Shown piece after piece: positions 35,853 to 45,386 of a stretch of DNA of 64,000 nucleotides. Source of the stretch: CAZHRC01 sp964533865 (lineage in GTDB: Bacteria > Bacillota > Clostridia > Tissierellales > Peptoniphilaceae); NCBI GenBank assembly GCA_964533865.1, contig CAZHRC010000001.1, positions 186,001 to 250,000 on the forward strand, given 5' to 3'. The translations under genes and the position numbers were made by a program. The notes beneath the pieces were generated by a model. That model made no database searches. It was not told where the DNA came from and worked only from the letters and a program-made list of their open reading frames with translations. Positions within the stretch are counted from its first letter, which is position 1. Each line of letters begins with the position of its first letter.

Positions 35853-35910
35853 GACCTCTGTCTTGTTATCTCTTGAAACATGAGATAAACTAGATGGAGG
35901 TCTTCTTCTT
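35853..35910 (+). terminator. Probable terminator after hppA
   Basis: GACCTC (35853-35858) pairs with GAGGTC (35897-35902), with an inner TATCTC/GAGATA stem, followed by TTCTTCTT. Confidence 0.55.
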
Positions 35911-36065
35911 GCATCGGAGTGGTTAGCCCCGATTATTGGGTAAATAATAGACGTAACGCTTAGCGTCTTTACTTTAGCAAAGACAGAGTTGAAGGATAAA
36001 AAAATACTAAAGTGTGATTTTAACCGATCATGATTCAATGGCCTGAAGAGGCTTGGAGGGATACG

Positions 36066-38171
36066 ATGACATTTAAAGAAGCATTAAAAGCTTATTTTTT
36101 AGAAGAAAAATACCTACCAAAGTCTAAAGAGGATATAGCCATTGATTTTAATATTGAGATCTCTGATTATCGTCTTTTCTTTAAAACTCTTCGCGAGCTA
36201 GAACGAGAAGGGATGATTGAATTAACCAAGAAAGATAAATACAAAGTGGTATACGGTATGAAGAAAGCTCTGGTGGGGAGATTACAAGGTCACGCTAATG
36301 GCTTTGCTTTTTTTATCAGTGATGATGACACAAAGAACGACGTATTTATAGGTTCAGACTATCTCAATGGCGCCATAGATGGCGATAGAGTAGAAATTGC
36401 TTTGATTGATCGCAAAACTAAAGAACCGCGTAAGGAAGGAAAGGTCGTTAAAATTATAGAGGGGACGACACGCGACATTGTTGGTACCTTCCATAAGCAT
36501 AAAGATTTTGGTTTTGTCGTCCCTGATGATAAGCGCATATCTATGGATCTATACATCGACTCCGGTAAAACGCTAGGAGCGAAAAATCGTGACAAGGTAG
36601 TCGCTAAGCTTACGAAGCGTGCGAAAGCTGGTAAAAATCCTGAAGGTGTCGTTATAGAAGTCCTTGGTAATAAAGATAAGAAAGGCGTGGATATACTTAG
36701 TATTGCAAAAATGCACGGAATCCCTGATCGCTTTTCAGCCAAAACTTTGAAGGAAGAAGAAGCAGTTCCACGGATGGTTAAAAGTGAGGAGCTAGCGAAT
36801 CGCCACGATTTTCGCGATATATTGACGGTGACTATCGATGGACCTAACGCTAAAGACTTCGACGATGCGATCTCTATTCAGAAACTTGGGGATAAACAAT
36901 GGCGCTTATTCGTTCACATTGCCGATGTGGCTCATTATGTGACTAGAAATTCTTCCATCGATGATGACGCATATGAGCGTGGAAACTCAGTTTATCTTCT
37001 GGATCGAGTTATCCCGATGTTGCCTCAGGTGCTTTCCAATGGCATATGTAGCCTCAATCCAAATGAAGACCGACTAGCGATGACTATCGCTATGGATGTG
37101 GATGCAAATGGTAAGGTCATTCATTATGACATGTATGAGTCAGTGATCAACAGTGATTACCGGTTGATCTACGATGAAGTGTCGGATTATCTCGAAAATC
37201 ACATTGATGGGTATAGCAATTATGAATTGACTAGTAGTCTGAGTGTGATGGCAGAGTTGTTCAAAGTATTGTCAGACAAACGTCATCGAAGAGGATCCAT
37301 TGAATTCAATTTTCCTGAGACGATTATTTCCCTCAACGGGGAAGGTGTCCCCATTAACGTGAAAAAAGAAACCCGTCGAATCTCAAACCGTATCATCGAG
37401 GAATTTATGCTACTGACCAACGAAACAGTAGGGGCTCATTTCGGTTACTTACAAGTGCCATTCATTTATCGTGTTCATGAGGAACCTTCGACTGAGAAAA
37501 TTGATGCTTTTAGAAAACTCATTCATAATCTTGGTTACAGCATCAAAGGCAAAGAGCTCCATTCCAAGGATTTTCAATTGCTGACTGAAGAAGTTGTTGG
37601 GAAAAAAGAGGAACCACTAATCAATATGTTGATGTTGCGGACGATGAAAAAAGCGCGATACACCAGTGAACCCAATATCCATTTCGGTTTGGCTTCGGAT
37701 TTTTATAGTCATTTTACTTCGCCGATCCGTCGTTATCCAGACCTTGTGATCCATCGGGTGTTAAAGGATAGTTTGAAAGGGCGAAAAATCTATAAAAATG
37801 CAGCTAAACAAATCGAGCGGCTGGAAAAAATCGCGGAACATTGTTCGATGACTGAACGTCGAGCTGAAGATTGCGAAAGAGATGTTATCGATCTTAAGCT
37901 GTGCGAGTATATGGAGCCGTTTGTCGGTCAACAATTTAAAGGTATCATCAGTTCATTGACGAATTTTGGGATCTTTGTTCAGCTGGATAATACGATCGAA
38001 GGACTGGTACACTTCAAAAACATGGTTGATGATTATTATAGGTTTGATGAAGAGGCCTACCATGTCATCGGTGAACGCAATCATAAAATCTTAAAGATCG
38101 GTCAGGAGGTTGAGGTGTCACTTGAAAGGGTGGATGTTGACAGAAGAGAGATTGATTTTTCATTGGTATGA
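36066..38171 (+). CDS. rnr: Ribonuclease R
   Basis: 701 residues, 3'-5' exoribonuclease. N-terminal winged-helix/cold-shock region (GRLQGHANGFAFFI and GTFHKHKDFGFVVPD). RNB catalytic domain with the Asp cluster in TIDGPNAKDFDDAISI. C-terminal S1 domain (GQQFKGIISSLTNFGIFVQLDNTIEGLVH). ATG 36066 follows GGAGGG. Acts on structured RNA and on mRNAs released by trans-translation, which fits its neighbours smpB and ssrA. The roughly 155 bases between the terminator and the start hold small hairpins (36-nt region about 35950-35985) and the promoter was not pinned down. Confidence 0.95.
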   Translation: MTFKEALKAYFLEEKYLPKSKEDIAIDFNIEISDYRLFFKTLRELEREGMIELTKKDKYKVVYGMKKALVGRLQGHANGFAFFISDDDTKNDVFIGSDYLNGAIDGDRVEIALIDRKTKEPRKEGKVVKIIEGTTRDIVGTFHKHKDFGFVVPDDKRISMDLYIDSGKTLGAKNRDKVVAKLTKRAKAGKNPEGVVIEVLGNKDKKGVDILSIAKMHGIPDRFSAKTLKEEEAVPRMVKSEELANRHDFRDILTVTIDGPNAKDFDDAISIQKLGDKQWRLFVHIADVAHYVTRNSSIDDDAYERGNSVYLLDRVIPMLPQVLSNGICSLNPNEDRLAMTIAMDVDANGKVIHYDMYESVINSDYRLIYDEVSDYLENHIDGYSNYELTSSLSVMAELFKVLSDKRHRRGSIEFNFPETIISLNGEGVPINVKKETRRISNRIIEEFMLLTNETVGAHFGYLQVPFIYRVHEEPSTEKIDAFRKLIHNLGYSIKGKELHSKDFQLLTEEVVGKKEEPLINMLMLRTMKKARYTSEPNIHFGLASDFYSHFTSPIRRYPDLVIHRVLKDSLKGRKIYKNAAKQIERLEKIAEHCSMTERRAEDCERDVIDLKLCEYMEPFVGQQFKGIISSLTNFGIFVQLDNTIEGLVHFKNMVDDYYRFDEEAYHVIGERNHKILKIGQEVEVSLERVDVDRREIDFSLV

Positions 38172-38256
38172 TCTGGATGTTCCACAAAGAGAGTTGCGAT
38201 AGCTCGAGGGTATCAAAACGTTTCAGCAGTACAGAATGGAAACGACAGGAGTGAAC

Positions 38257-38721
38257 ATGAACAAATCGGATATAAAAATAATTGCAAATAACAAAAAAGC
38301 AAGACATGAATATTTTATCGAGGAGTCTTTAGAAGCGGGGATTGCGTTGACTGGGACGGAGGTTAAATCGATTAGACTCGGGAAAGTCTCAATTAAGGAG
38401 AGTTACTGTACCATAGAAAATGGTGAGGTGTTCATACAAGGGATGCATATCAGCCCTTATGAGCACGGAAATATTTATAATACAGATCCTCTCCGAAAAC
38501 GCAAGCTTCTCCTTCATAAACGGCAGATTCGACGTTTACACGACCAGATTAGGCTTAAGGGCTATACTATCGTACCCCTTGACGTACATCTCAATAAAGG
38601 GTTGGTCAAAGTGACGATCGCCTCTGCTCGAGGAAAAAAATTATACGATAAACGAGAAACACTAGCAAAGAAAGACGCGCAACGCTCAATGGATCGCGCC
38701 ATAAGAGAGCGATATAAGTAG
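38257..38721 (+). CDS. smpB: SsrA-binding protein SmpB
   Basis: 154 residues. Binds tmRNA and delivers it to stalled ribosomes. Conserved segments: NKKARHEYFIEESLEAGIALTGTEVKSIR, with the OB-fold core, NGEVFIQGMHISPYEHG, and the basic C-terminal tail KLYDKRETLAKKDAQRSMDRAIRERYK that enters the mRNA channel. ATG 38257 follows CAGGAGTG. It lies 85 bases after rnr and faces the convergent ssrA gene. Confidence 0.96.
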   Translation: MNKSDIKIIANNKKARHEYFIEESLEAGIALTGTEVKSIRLGKVSIKESYCTIENGEVFIQGMHISPYEHGNIYNTDPLRKRKLLLHKRQIRRLHDQIRLKGYTIVPLDVHLNKGLVKVTIASARGKKLYDKRETLAKKDAQRSMDRAIRERYK

Positions 38722-39047
38722 CAAATAAGATTTAGGTGCGGCTATTGTGGTGAAAGAGAAGAATGATCGGAAATATGTAATGGTGATAGGTGATGGGAAA
38801 CCATCACTTGGACCTGTTAGAAAATCAAAGGGTAATATAAATCGTTTGCAAGGACTTTCGTAATCCTACGGATCCTGTGATGTGTCGCGGGTGATGACAG
38901 TCGCTCAAAACGTCGGTTTAGAGCGTTTGATGAGGTTTTGTGGTTGGATGGTGTGAGGATTCTTAATTCTTATGTGCATTGAGATCCATGTTGAATGTAG
39001 CGAGTCATTATTTTGAGGAAACATACAATCTGATCGGCTATAAATTT
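38722..39047. other. Gap between smpB and the ssrA terminator
   Basis: No convincing gene. A hairpin GGTGATGG/CCATCACT (about 38789-38810) is present but has no T-run. I see nothing else. Confidence 0.4.
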
Positions 39048-39089
39048 GAAAAAGAAAAAGGGAACGCGTATTTTTCAACGTTTCCCTTT
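39048..39089 (-). terminator. Terminator of ssrA
   Basis: On the minus strand AAAGGGAAACG pairs with CGTTCCCTTT around an A-rich loop and runs into a T-rich tract (39048-39059 read in reverse). It starts 13 bases beyond the tmRNA 3' end. Confidence 0.75.
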
Positions 39090-39101
39090 GACTCGTTTTT
39101 A

Positions 39102-39456
39102 TGGTGGAGATGGTGGGTGTCGAACCCACGTCCGAAAATGCTTCACAAGAGACCTCTCCGAGCGCAGTCCATTAATTAATTTCCCGAATCCGACGTCCAA
39201 TGGACAAACGAACGGTTCGGTAGCTTCATGAAGTCCTTATTCGACTCAAAGCTTTGTCGATAAGTTTTCCCACAATAATTTTAAGATCGTAGTAAAGCGG
39301 TGGGACGCTTAGGCTAGGATCGTAGCTGCATTAAGCAGCTAATGCAAAATTGTTATTATCTTCTGCGTTTAATTTAGGTGCCACTTTTTTCGTTGTTTGG
39401 CGACAACGGCTCGCTTTCTCTTCATCGACATCCCCGTCGAAACCAAGCTCATCCCC
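39102..39456 (-). ncRNA. ssrA: Transfer-messenger RNA (tmRNA)
   Basis: 355 nt on the minus strand. The 5' end begins GGGGATGAGCTTGGTTTCGA and the 3' end reads GGGTTCGACACCCACCATCT followed by CCACCA, the tRNA-Ala-like T arm and encoded CCA. The tag frame (codons 39366 down to 39334, stop 39331-39333) encodes AEDNNNFALAA, with the ALAA degron for ClpXP/ClpAP. The pseudoknot-rich middle is consistent with a one-piece tmRNA. It is convergent with smpB. Small plus-strand frames over this stretch are not genes. Confidence 0.97.
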
Positions 39457-39464
39457 TTGTGCTA

Positions 39465-39476
39465 TTATTATACCAT
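39465..39476 (-). promoter_or_regulatory. Extended -10 promoter of ssrA
   Basis: On the minus strand TGGTATAAT (hexamer at 39467-39472) is ten bases before the mature tmRNA 5' end. The -35 region is poor, as expected for an extended -10 promoter. Confidence 0.6.
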
Positions 39477-39479
39477 AAA

Positions 39480-39771
39480 TACGCCTATTATGCCATTGGT
39501 AATGGTTTTTATAGCGATTTTATATTGGCTTAAGCAGGAAAATGTTTTTGTTGTGTAGTTACAATATTTATGGGTAAATATTACTTAAGGAAATTTGCTT
39601 TACTTTTATGTAGTAAACCGATATTATGTAGTTAAAGACAGAATTTCTTACTGCCGTGATGTAGAGATGATATTACAGGGGTATTGAGTCATTTAAAGCC
39701 TCTAGAAGCGCGGTTCTTGTGTAAAGATATGAATTCAAGTATGACTAGCATTAAAGATTTTAGGAGGGGAT
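39480..39771. other. Upstream region of the glycogen operon
   Basis: About 290 bases without a gene, carrying the glgB promoter region. It is AT-rich with several TATTAT-like boxes, and no single promoter stands out. TAGAAGCGCGGTTCT near 39700 is partly palindromic but lacks the TG/CA ends of a cre site. RBS is AGGAGGGG at 39761. Confidence 0.4.
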
Positions 39772-41664
39772 ATGACTACACCGTTACCTTTTTATTATGA
39801 AGATAATTTAGCAAAAGAGGCTAGAGCATACCAAGAAGGGAAGTATGATCGATCATACCTTTTTTTGGGGGCTCATAAAGTCGAAGGAGACCTTGGTGAA
39901 GCTTATCGATTTACCGTTTGGGCACCTAATGCTAAATACGTTAACTTAGTCGGAGATTTTAATAATTGGAACGATTACGATCTTCCTCTTAAACCCATCG
40001 ACGACACAGGGATTTGGTCGGTTTCAGTCTATGGGGTTTCTGTATTCGATGCTTACAAGTACCGAATCGTATCGCCCTACGACGAAATACGATACAAGGC
40101 TGACCCATACGCATTTCATGCGGAAGAACGACCTAAAACTGCTTCAAAAGTCTATGATATCGATGATTATCAATGGAAAGATCGACGATGGATGAATGCA
40201 CGCAAAAAACGAGATGTGTACAATTCACCGATGAGCGTGTACGAAGTAAACTTATCATCTTGGAAAAAGCATGAAGATCACACCAATTATACCTATGTAG
40301 AAATGGCAGACGAGTTAGTAGATTATGTAAAAGAGATGGGCTATACTCATGTTGAATTGATGCCGATAACAGAATATCCTTATGATGGCTCCTGGGGTTA
40401 TCAAGCGACGGGATACTTTGCACCAACATCGCGGTTTGGTACACCCAAAGACTTCATGTACTTAGTAGACGCTTTTCATCAAAAGAATATCGGCGTTATT
40501 TTGGATTGGGTTCCAGTTCATTTTTGCAAAGATGATTTTGGCTTAGCCCGTTTTGATGGAACTAACGTTTATGAGCCGCTAAACCAATACGATGCTGAAA
40601 ACGTAGAATGGGGAACGTTGAATTTTGATTATTCAAAGCCAGAAGTTGTTAACTTTCTCATTTCGTCAGCGCTATATTGGCATGATATTTATCATATAGA
40701 CGGTATCCGCGTTGATGCGGTTGCTTACATGCTTTATTTGGATTTTAACGGCAAAAATCGGTACAATAAACATGGTGGTAACGAAAACCTTGAGGCGATT
40801 GAATTTTTACAAAAACTCAATACAAAAATATACTCATACTATCCGGATACGACGATGATTGCAGAAGAATCAACGGCATGGCCATTGGTGACGGCACCAG
40901 TATCTGAAGGCGGGCTAGGGTTTAGTTTTAAATGGAATATGGGTTGGATGCATGATACACTGAATTATATGATGATGGATCCTCTTTTTAGAAGAGACCA
41001 TCAAGACAAGTTGACATTTTCCATGACCTACGCCTTCTCTGAAAATTACATTCTGCCCTTTAGTCATGATGAAGTCGTGCATATGAAAGGATCTATGATC
41101 AATAAGTTTCCAGGACCATACGATGAAAAGTTTAAACAGTTACGCCTGCTTTATGCCTATATGTACGCACATCCTGGAAAGAAATTAATGTTCATGGGAG
41201 ATGAATTCGCCGCCTTTGATGAATGGAACGAATGGACTAGCTTAAATTGGAGCCATCTGAATTTTGAGACGCATCAAGGGATTCAAAAATTTGTTCAGAC
41301 GATAAATACGCTCTACAAAAAGGAAAAAGCGCTTTATGAGATCGACACAAGTTTTGATGGGTTTAAATGGATTGAACACGATAATCACGATGAAAGCATT
41401 GTCGCGTTTGAACGCATCGACAAAAAAGGGGAGAAGATCTTATGCATCTTTAATTTTACGCCACTCGAGCGTAACTCATACCCAATAGGTGTTGATAAAC
41501 AAGGGACTTATTCCATTTTATTGAATACAAGTCATAAACGTTACGGCGGGTATATCCCTCGTAATAAACCTTATAAAACTGTGGCTCAACCGATACATGG
41601 TAGGGATTATTCTATATTAGTCGATATTCCCTCTTATGGTGGTTTGTATATTAAACGAAAATAG
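39772..41664 (+). CDS. glgB: 1,4-alpha-glucan branching enzyme
   Basis: 630 residues, GH13 subfamily 9. Introduces alpha-1,6 branches in glycogen. N-terminal CBM48 (FTVWAPNAKYVNLVGDFNNWN), then the TIM barrel. Catalytic nucleophile Asp in GIRVDAVAYMLY, acid/base Glu in MIAEESTAWP, and the third Asp in FSHDEVVHMKGS. WGYQATGYFAPTSRFGTP is the branching-enzyme-specific segment. First gene of the glycogen operon. Confidence 0.95.
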   Translation: MTTPLPFYYEDNLAKEARAYQEGKYDRSYLFLGAHKVEGDLGEAYRFTVWAPNAKYVNLVGDFNNWNDYDLPLKPIDDTGIWSVSVYGVSVFDAYKYRIVSPYDEIRYKADPYAFHAEERPKTASKVYDIDDYQWKDRRWMNARKKRDVYNSPMSVYEVNLSSWKKHEDHTNYTYVEMADELVDYVKEMGYTHVELMPITEYPYDGSWGYQATGYFAPTSRFGTPKDFMYLVDAFHQKNIGVILDWVPVHFCKDDFGLARFDGTNVYEPLNQYDAENVEWGTLNFDYSKPEVVNFLISSALYWHDIYHIDGIRVDAVAYMLYLDFNGKNRYNKHGGNENLEAIEFLQKLNTKIYSYYPDTTMIAEESTAWPLVTAPVSEGGLGFSFKWNMGWMHDTLNYMMMDPLFRRDHQDKLTFSMTYAFSENYILPFSHDEVVHMKGSMINKFPGPYDEKFKQLRLLYAYMYAHPGKKLMFMGDEFAAFDEWNEWTSLNWSHLNFETHQGIQKFVQTINTLYKKEKALYEIDTSFDGFKWIEHDNHDESIVAFERIDKKGEKILCIFNFTPLERNSYPIGVDKQGTYSILLNTSHKRYGGYIPRNKPYKTVAQPIHGRDYSILVDIPSYGGLYIKRK

Positions 41665-41680
41665 TTAGGGAGGTTTGGTA

Positions 41681-42820
41681 ATGAGAAGTAGCAATAATGT
41701 AGTGGCAATGCTCTTGGCAGGTGGACAAGGTTCTAGGCTTAAGGCGTTGACTAAACATACGGCGAAACCCGCCGTGCCTTTTGGTGGTAAGTATCGAATT
41801 ATTGACTTTGCGTTAAGTAATGCGACAAATTCTGACATTCGAGACATTGGCGTCCTCACGCAGTACAAACCCTTCTTGCTCAATGAGCACTTGGGTATTG
41901 GCTCAGCGTGGGATTATGACCGAAATTTCGGTGGATTAAAAGTACTTTCTCCGTACTATACGGAAGAAGGTGGCAGATGGTACAATGGTACAGCAAATGC
42001 CATCTATGAAAACATTGATTACCTCGATTCCATTGGTCCTGAGTATGTTTTGATCCTATCAGGTGACCACATCTACAAAATGAACTATAATGAATTGTTG
42101 CAACATCACAAGGAAAAAGGGGCCGAAGTCACTTTAGCCGTTATGGAAGTGCCATGGGATGAAGCGAGTCGCTTTGGTATCGTCAATATCGATGAGAATG
42201 ACTTGATCGAAGAATTCGATGAAAAACCGGCAAACCCGAAAAGTAATACCGCTTCTATGGGCATATATATGTTCAATTGGCCAACTCTTAGAAAAGCACT
42301 GATTGACGATTATAAAGACCCTCAATCCGATTATGACTTTGGCATGAATATCTTACCAAAACTACTAGCGGGTGGCGCACCGATGTACGTTTGGCGTTTT
42401 GCAGGGTATTGGAAGGACGTAGGAACGGTAAAGAGCTTCTGGGAAGCGAATCTCGACCTGATCGATCCTGAGAATACGTTGAGAATATACGATGACGAGT
42501 GGAGGATATACACTACTTCGCGAAACCTTCCACCACATTATGTGGGATTGAAAGCTTCGATTAAGGATTGCTTGATCAATGAAGGATGCAAGATTCACGG
42601 AGAAGTTGATAACAGTGTTTTGTTTAGCAATGTCCAAGTCGAAGAAGGGGCCTCTGTTACCAACTGTGTTGTGTTGTCTGGTTCAATCATCAAAAAGGGC
42701 GCTAAGGTGTTCAATGCGGTTATAGCGGAAGACCAAATCATCGAAGAAGGTGAATTGATCGGATCAGCAGATGGTTCTGAGATCTACTTGGTTTCGGAAG
42801 ACGGGATAAAAGCGGAATAG
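41681..42820 (+). CDS. glgC: Glucose-1-phosphate adenylyltransferase, catalytic subunit
   Basis: 379 residues. Makes ADP-glucose from glucose-1-P and ATP, releasing PPi. The nucleotide loop AMLLAGGQGSRLKALT is intact. Substrate-binding segments include GTANAIYENIDYL, ILSGDHIYKMNY, RFGIVNID and EFDEKP. A left-handed beta-helix closes the C-terminus. ATG 41681 is seven bases after GGGAGG; a TTG at 41675 is less likely. Adjacent glgD probably forms the GlgC/GlgD hetero-oligomer known in Firmicutes. Confidence 0.95.
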   Translation: MRSSNNVVAMLLAGGQGSRLKALTKHTAKPAVPFGGKYRIIDFALSNATNSDIRDIGVLTQYKPFLLNEHLGIGSAWDYDRNFGGLKVLSPYYTEEGGRWYNGTANAIYENIDYLDSIGPEYVLILSGDHIYKMNYNELLQHHKEKGAEVTLAVMEVPWDEASRFGIVNIDENDLIEEFDEKPANPKSNTASMGIYMFNWPTLRKALIDDYKDPQSDYDFGMNILPKLLAGGAPMYVWRFAGYWKDVGTVKSFWEANLDLIDPENTLRIYDDEWRIYTTSRNLPPHYVGLKASIKDCLINEGCKIHGEVDNSVLFSNVQVEEGASVTNCVVLSGSIIKKGAKVFNAVIAEDQIIEEGELIGSADGSEIYLVSEDGIKAE

Positions 42821-42830
42821 GAGGCGACTC

Positions 42831-43955
42831 ATGCAAAAATGTATTGGAATTATAAATAGTGGATACACAGATGAATCCTTTGGCTCTCTGTGTAAGTTAA
42901 GACCGGATTACATGTTGCCATTTGGTGGTCGCTACCGCATTATCGACTTTGAATTGTCCAATGTGAGTAACAGCAACCTACCCAATGTCATCCTATACGC
43001 AGGCAAAAATATTCGGTCAACTTTGGACCATGTGGGAAGCGGTAAAAATTGGGAATTGAATCGTCGTCGTAATGGACTGATAATCAACCCGCCGCGATAC
43101 GATGCGAGAACGTCACGACCAAGCGAAGTGGCAAGCTACTACGACAACATGCCATTTTACGAAAACACGAGGGCGACAAGCGCATATATTGTTAACCCGA
43201 TGGTCATTTGCAAGCTAAACATTAAAGATGCCTATGATAAGTTTGTCAATGAGGATTTAGATGTTTTATTAGTCTATAAGAGCATGAACGACCCAGAAGG
43301 GCGTTACCTGAACTCGGATAAGCTCATTTTAAACAGCGATCATAAATTAGTTAACATTGGATTAAATCTAGGCACAGAAGATGAGTTCAATCTTTATTTA
43401 GGCAAGTTATTTATTAAGATGGATGTATTTAAACGCCTTATTAAAGAGTCTATGGAAAAAGGGAATGCTAATACAATCATTCAAGCGATTCTTAATGTAA
43501 AGAATCAATTGAAGATTGGGACTTACGAAGTTGAAAGTCATGTGGAGTATATTCGAGATATTCCTTCGTTCTATGAAGCGAACATGAACTTATTAAATAT
43601 GGATATTTACAAGGAATTGTTCAATAAAGGCGCGATGATTTTGACTAAATCGAAGGATGAACCCTCGACGCGTTATGCCGAAGGTGCTCAAGTGCGCAAT
43701 TCTCTTGTTGCAAATGGTTGTACCATCGAAGGTCAAGTAGAAAACTCCATTATTTTCCGTGGGGTGACCATTCATAAAAATGCTATCGTCCGCAATTCTA
43801 TTGTATTCCAAGAAACCATTGTGGAAGAAGATGCTATTGTTGTCAATACCATTACGGATAAATACGGATTTGTACCTAAAGGGACATCACTCGTCGGTTC
43901 ACCACTAAATCCATATGTCGTTGAAAAAGGAACTAAGAAAAGGAGTTACAAATGA
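42831..43955 (+). CDS. glgD: GlgD, non-catalytic regulatory paralogue of GlgC
   Basis: 374 residues. Aligns with GlgC but lacks the GGQGSR loop (here IINSGYTDESFGSLCKLR) and the SGDH motif, as known for GlgD, which modulates GlgC rather than catalysing. Conserved FGGRYRIIDFELSNVSNSN and the C-terminal hexapeptide repeat region (VENSIIFRGVTIHKNAIVRN) remain. Its final bases overlap glgA by four bases (ATGA). Confidence 0.94.
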   Translation: MQKCIGIINSGYTDESFGSLCKLRPDYMLPFGGRYRIIDFELSNVSNSNLPNVILYAGKNIRSTLDHVGSGKNWELNRRRNGLIINPPRYDARTSRPSEVASYYDNMPFYENTRATSAYIVNPMVICKLNIKDAYDKFVNEDLDVLLVYKSMNDPEGRYLNSDKLILNSDHKLVNIGLNLGTEDEFNLYLGKLFIKMDVFKRLIKESMEKGNANTIIQAILNVKNQLKIGTYEVESHVEYIRDIPSFYEANMNLLNMDIYKELFNKGAMILTKSKDEPSTRYAEGAQVRNSLVANGCTIEGQVENSIIFRGVTIHKNAIVRNSIVFQETIVEEDAIVVNTITDKYGFVPKGTSLVGSPLNPYVVEKGTKKRSYK

Positions 43956-45379
43956 ACGTACTGTTTACTGTAGCTGAAGCTGCTCCCTTTATAAAGACTG
44001 GTGGGTTAGCGGATGTCGCAGGCTCCCTACCAAAGGCTTTATTGAAAAAAGGTGTCGATGTTCGAGTCGTCCTCCCCATGTATTCTAAAATAGATGAAAA
44101 ATATCGCAATGCGATGGAAAAAGTCGGAGAGTTTTACGTTGATCTCGACTGGAAACATCAATATGCTGGGATCTATACTTTAGAATACGATAAAGTTACC
44201 TACTACTTTATCGATAATAAAGAGTATTTTGACCGGTCAGGGATTTATGGGTTTGGAGATGACGCTGAACGCTTTATCTTCTTCTCCAAAGCATGTGTTA
44301 TGCTTCCCAAGATTTTGGATTTCAAGGTGGATATTTTCCACAGTCATGACTGGCACACTGCTCTTGTCAATGTATTCTTGAACGACTTTAGGCGTGGTGA
44401 TGATTTTTATATTGATATGCGCAGCGTCTATACGATTCATAATTTGAAGTACCAGGGCGTGTTTAGTCCAAGTGTATTAAAGCTCGCGGGATTATCGCCT
44501 TATTACTTCAACGAAGATGATCTAAAATTCTACGACTCGGTGAACTTCATGAAAGGTGGCATTGTGCACTGTACGGCGTTTACTACAGTATCCAATACTT
44601 ATGCCACAGAGATTCAGTATCCATTCTTCGGTGAAAACCTTGATGGTGTCGTTCGAGCGCACAACCACAAACTTTACGGTATTGTCAACGGGATCGACTA
44701 TGACGTATGGAATCCCGAAACTGACACGTTTGTAAGTAAAAACTATACCCTCGCGACCATAAAGGATCGTATTGAGAATAAACGTGCCCTTCAAGAACTC
44801 TACGGATTACCTATCAAGGATGATGTTCCTATGATTGGAATGGTTACGCGTTTAACCGATATGAAAGGTCTGGATCTCGTGCGCTACATCCTTGATGAAT
44901 TGCTTCAGGAGGATATCCAGCTGGTCGTCCTCGGCACTGGTGATTACACCTATGAGGAAATGTTTGGCTACTTCCAATGGCGTTATCCGGAAAAAGTGGC
45001 ATCGCGCATCTATTACAATAACAAAGAATCTCATATGATCTATGGTGCCGCTGATCTGTATTTAATGCCATCGGTAGCAGAGCCATGCGGTATTTCTCAG
45101 CTTATCGCATTGCGTTATGGAAGTGTACCGATCGTGCGTGAAACCGGTGGGTTAAAAGATACGATTGCGCCGTTTGACGAAGATACTGGAAAAGGGGTTG
45201 GGTTTACTTTCTCTAATATCAATGCCCACGATCTTTTGTATACGACAAAAATGGCTATTGAATCTTATCATAAGCCAAAGACTTTCCAAAAAATCATTAA
45301 GAACGCCATGACTCAGCGAAATGATTGGGAAGCTTCATCTGAAGAGTATATTGAGGTTTACGAGAGTCTCTTAAAATAG
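43952..45379 (+). CDS. glgA: Glycogen synthase (ADP-glucose)
   Basis: 475 residues, GT5, GT-B fold. The N-terminal VAEAAPFIKTGGLADVAGSLP holds the ADP-glucose KTGGL motif. The C-terminal PSVAEPCGISQLIALRYGSVPIVRETGGL carries the catalytic Glu region. The start overlaps glgD (ATGA), so translation is coupled. RBS AAAGGAG. Confidence 0.95.
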   Translation: MNVLFTVAEAAPFIKTGGLADVAGSLPKALLKKGVDVRVVLPMYSKIDEKYRNAMEKVGEFYVDLDWKHQYAGIYTLEYDKVTYYFIDNKEYFDRSGIYGFGDDAERFIFFSKACVMLPKILDFKVDIFHSHDWHTALVNVFLNDFRRGDDFYIDMRSVYTIHNLKYQGVFSPSVLKLAGLSPYYFNEDDLKFYDSVNFMKGGIVHCTAFTTVSNTYATEIQYPFFGENLDGVVRAHNHKLYGIVNGIDYDVWNPETDTFVSKNYTLATIKDRIENKRALQELYGLPIKDDVPMIGMVTRLTDMKGLDLVRYILDELLQEDIQLVVLGTGDYTYEEMFGYFQWRYPEKVASRIYYNNKESHMIYGAADLYLMPSVAEPCGISQLIALRYGSVPIVRETGGLKDTIAPFDEDTGKGVGFTFSNINAHDLLYTTKMAIESYHKPKTFQKIIKNAMTQRNDWEASSEEYIEVYESLLK

Positions 45380-45386
45380 GAGAACT

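Noticed and set aside
38979..39231. Two small plus-strand ORFs near the ssrA gene
   Set aside because: They are antisense to the tmRNA gene and its terminator, and lack RBS or family resemblance.
39695..39715. Regulatory palindrome AGAAGCGCGGTTCT before glgB as a cre site
   Set aside because: Lacks the TG and CA ends of the cre consensus; kept only as a note.
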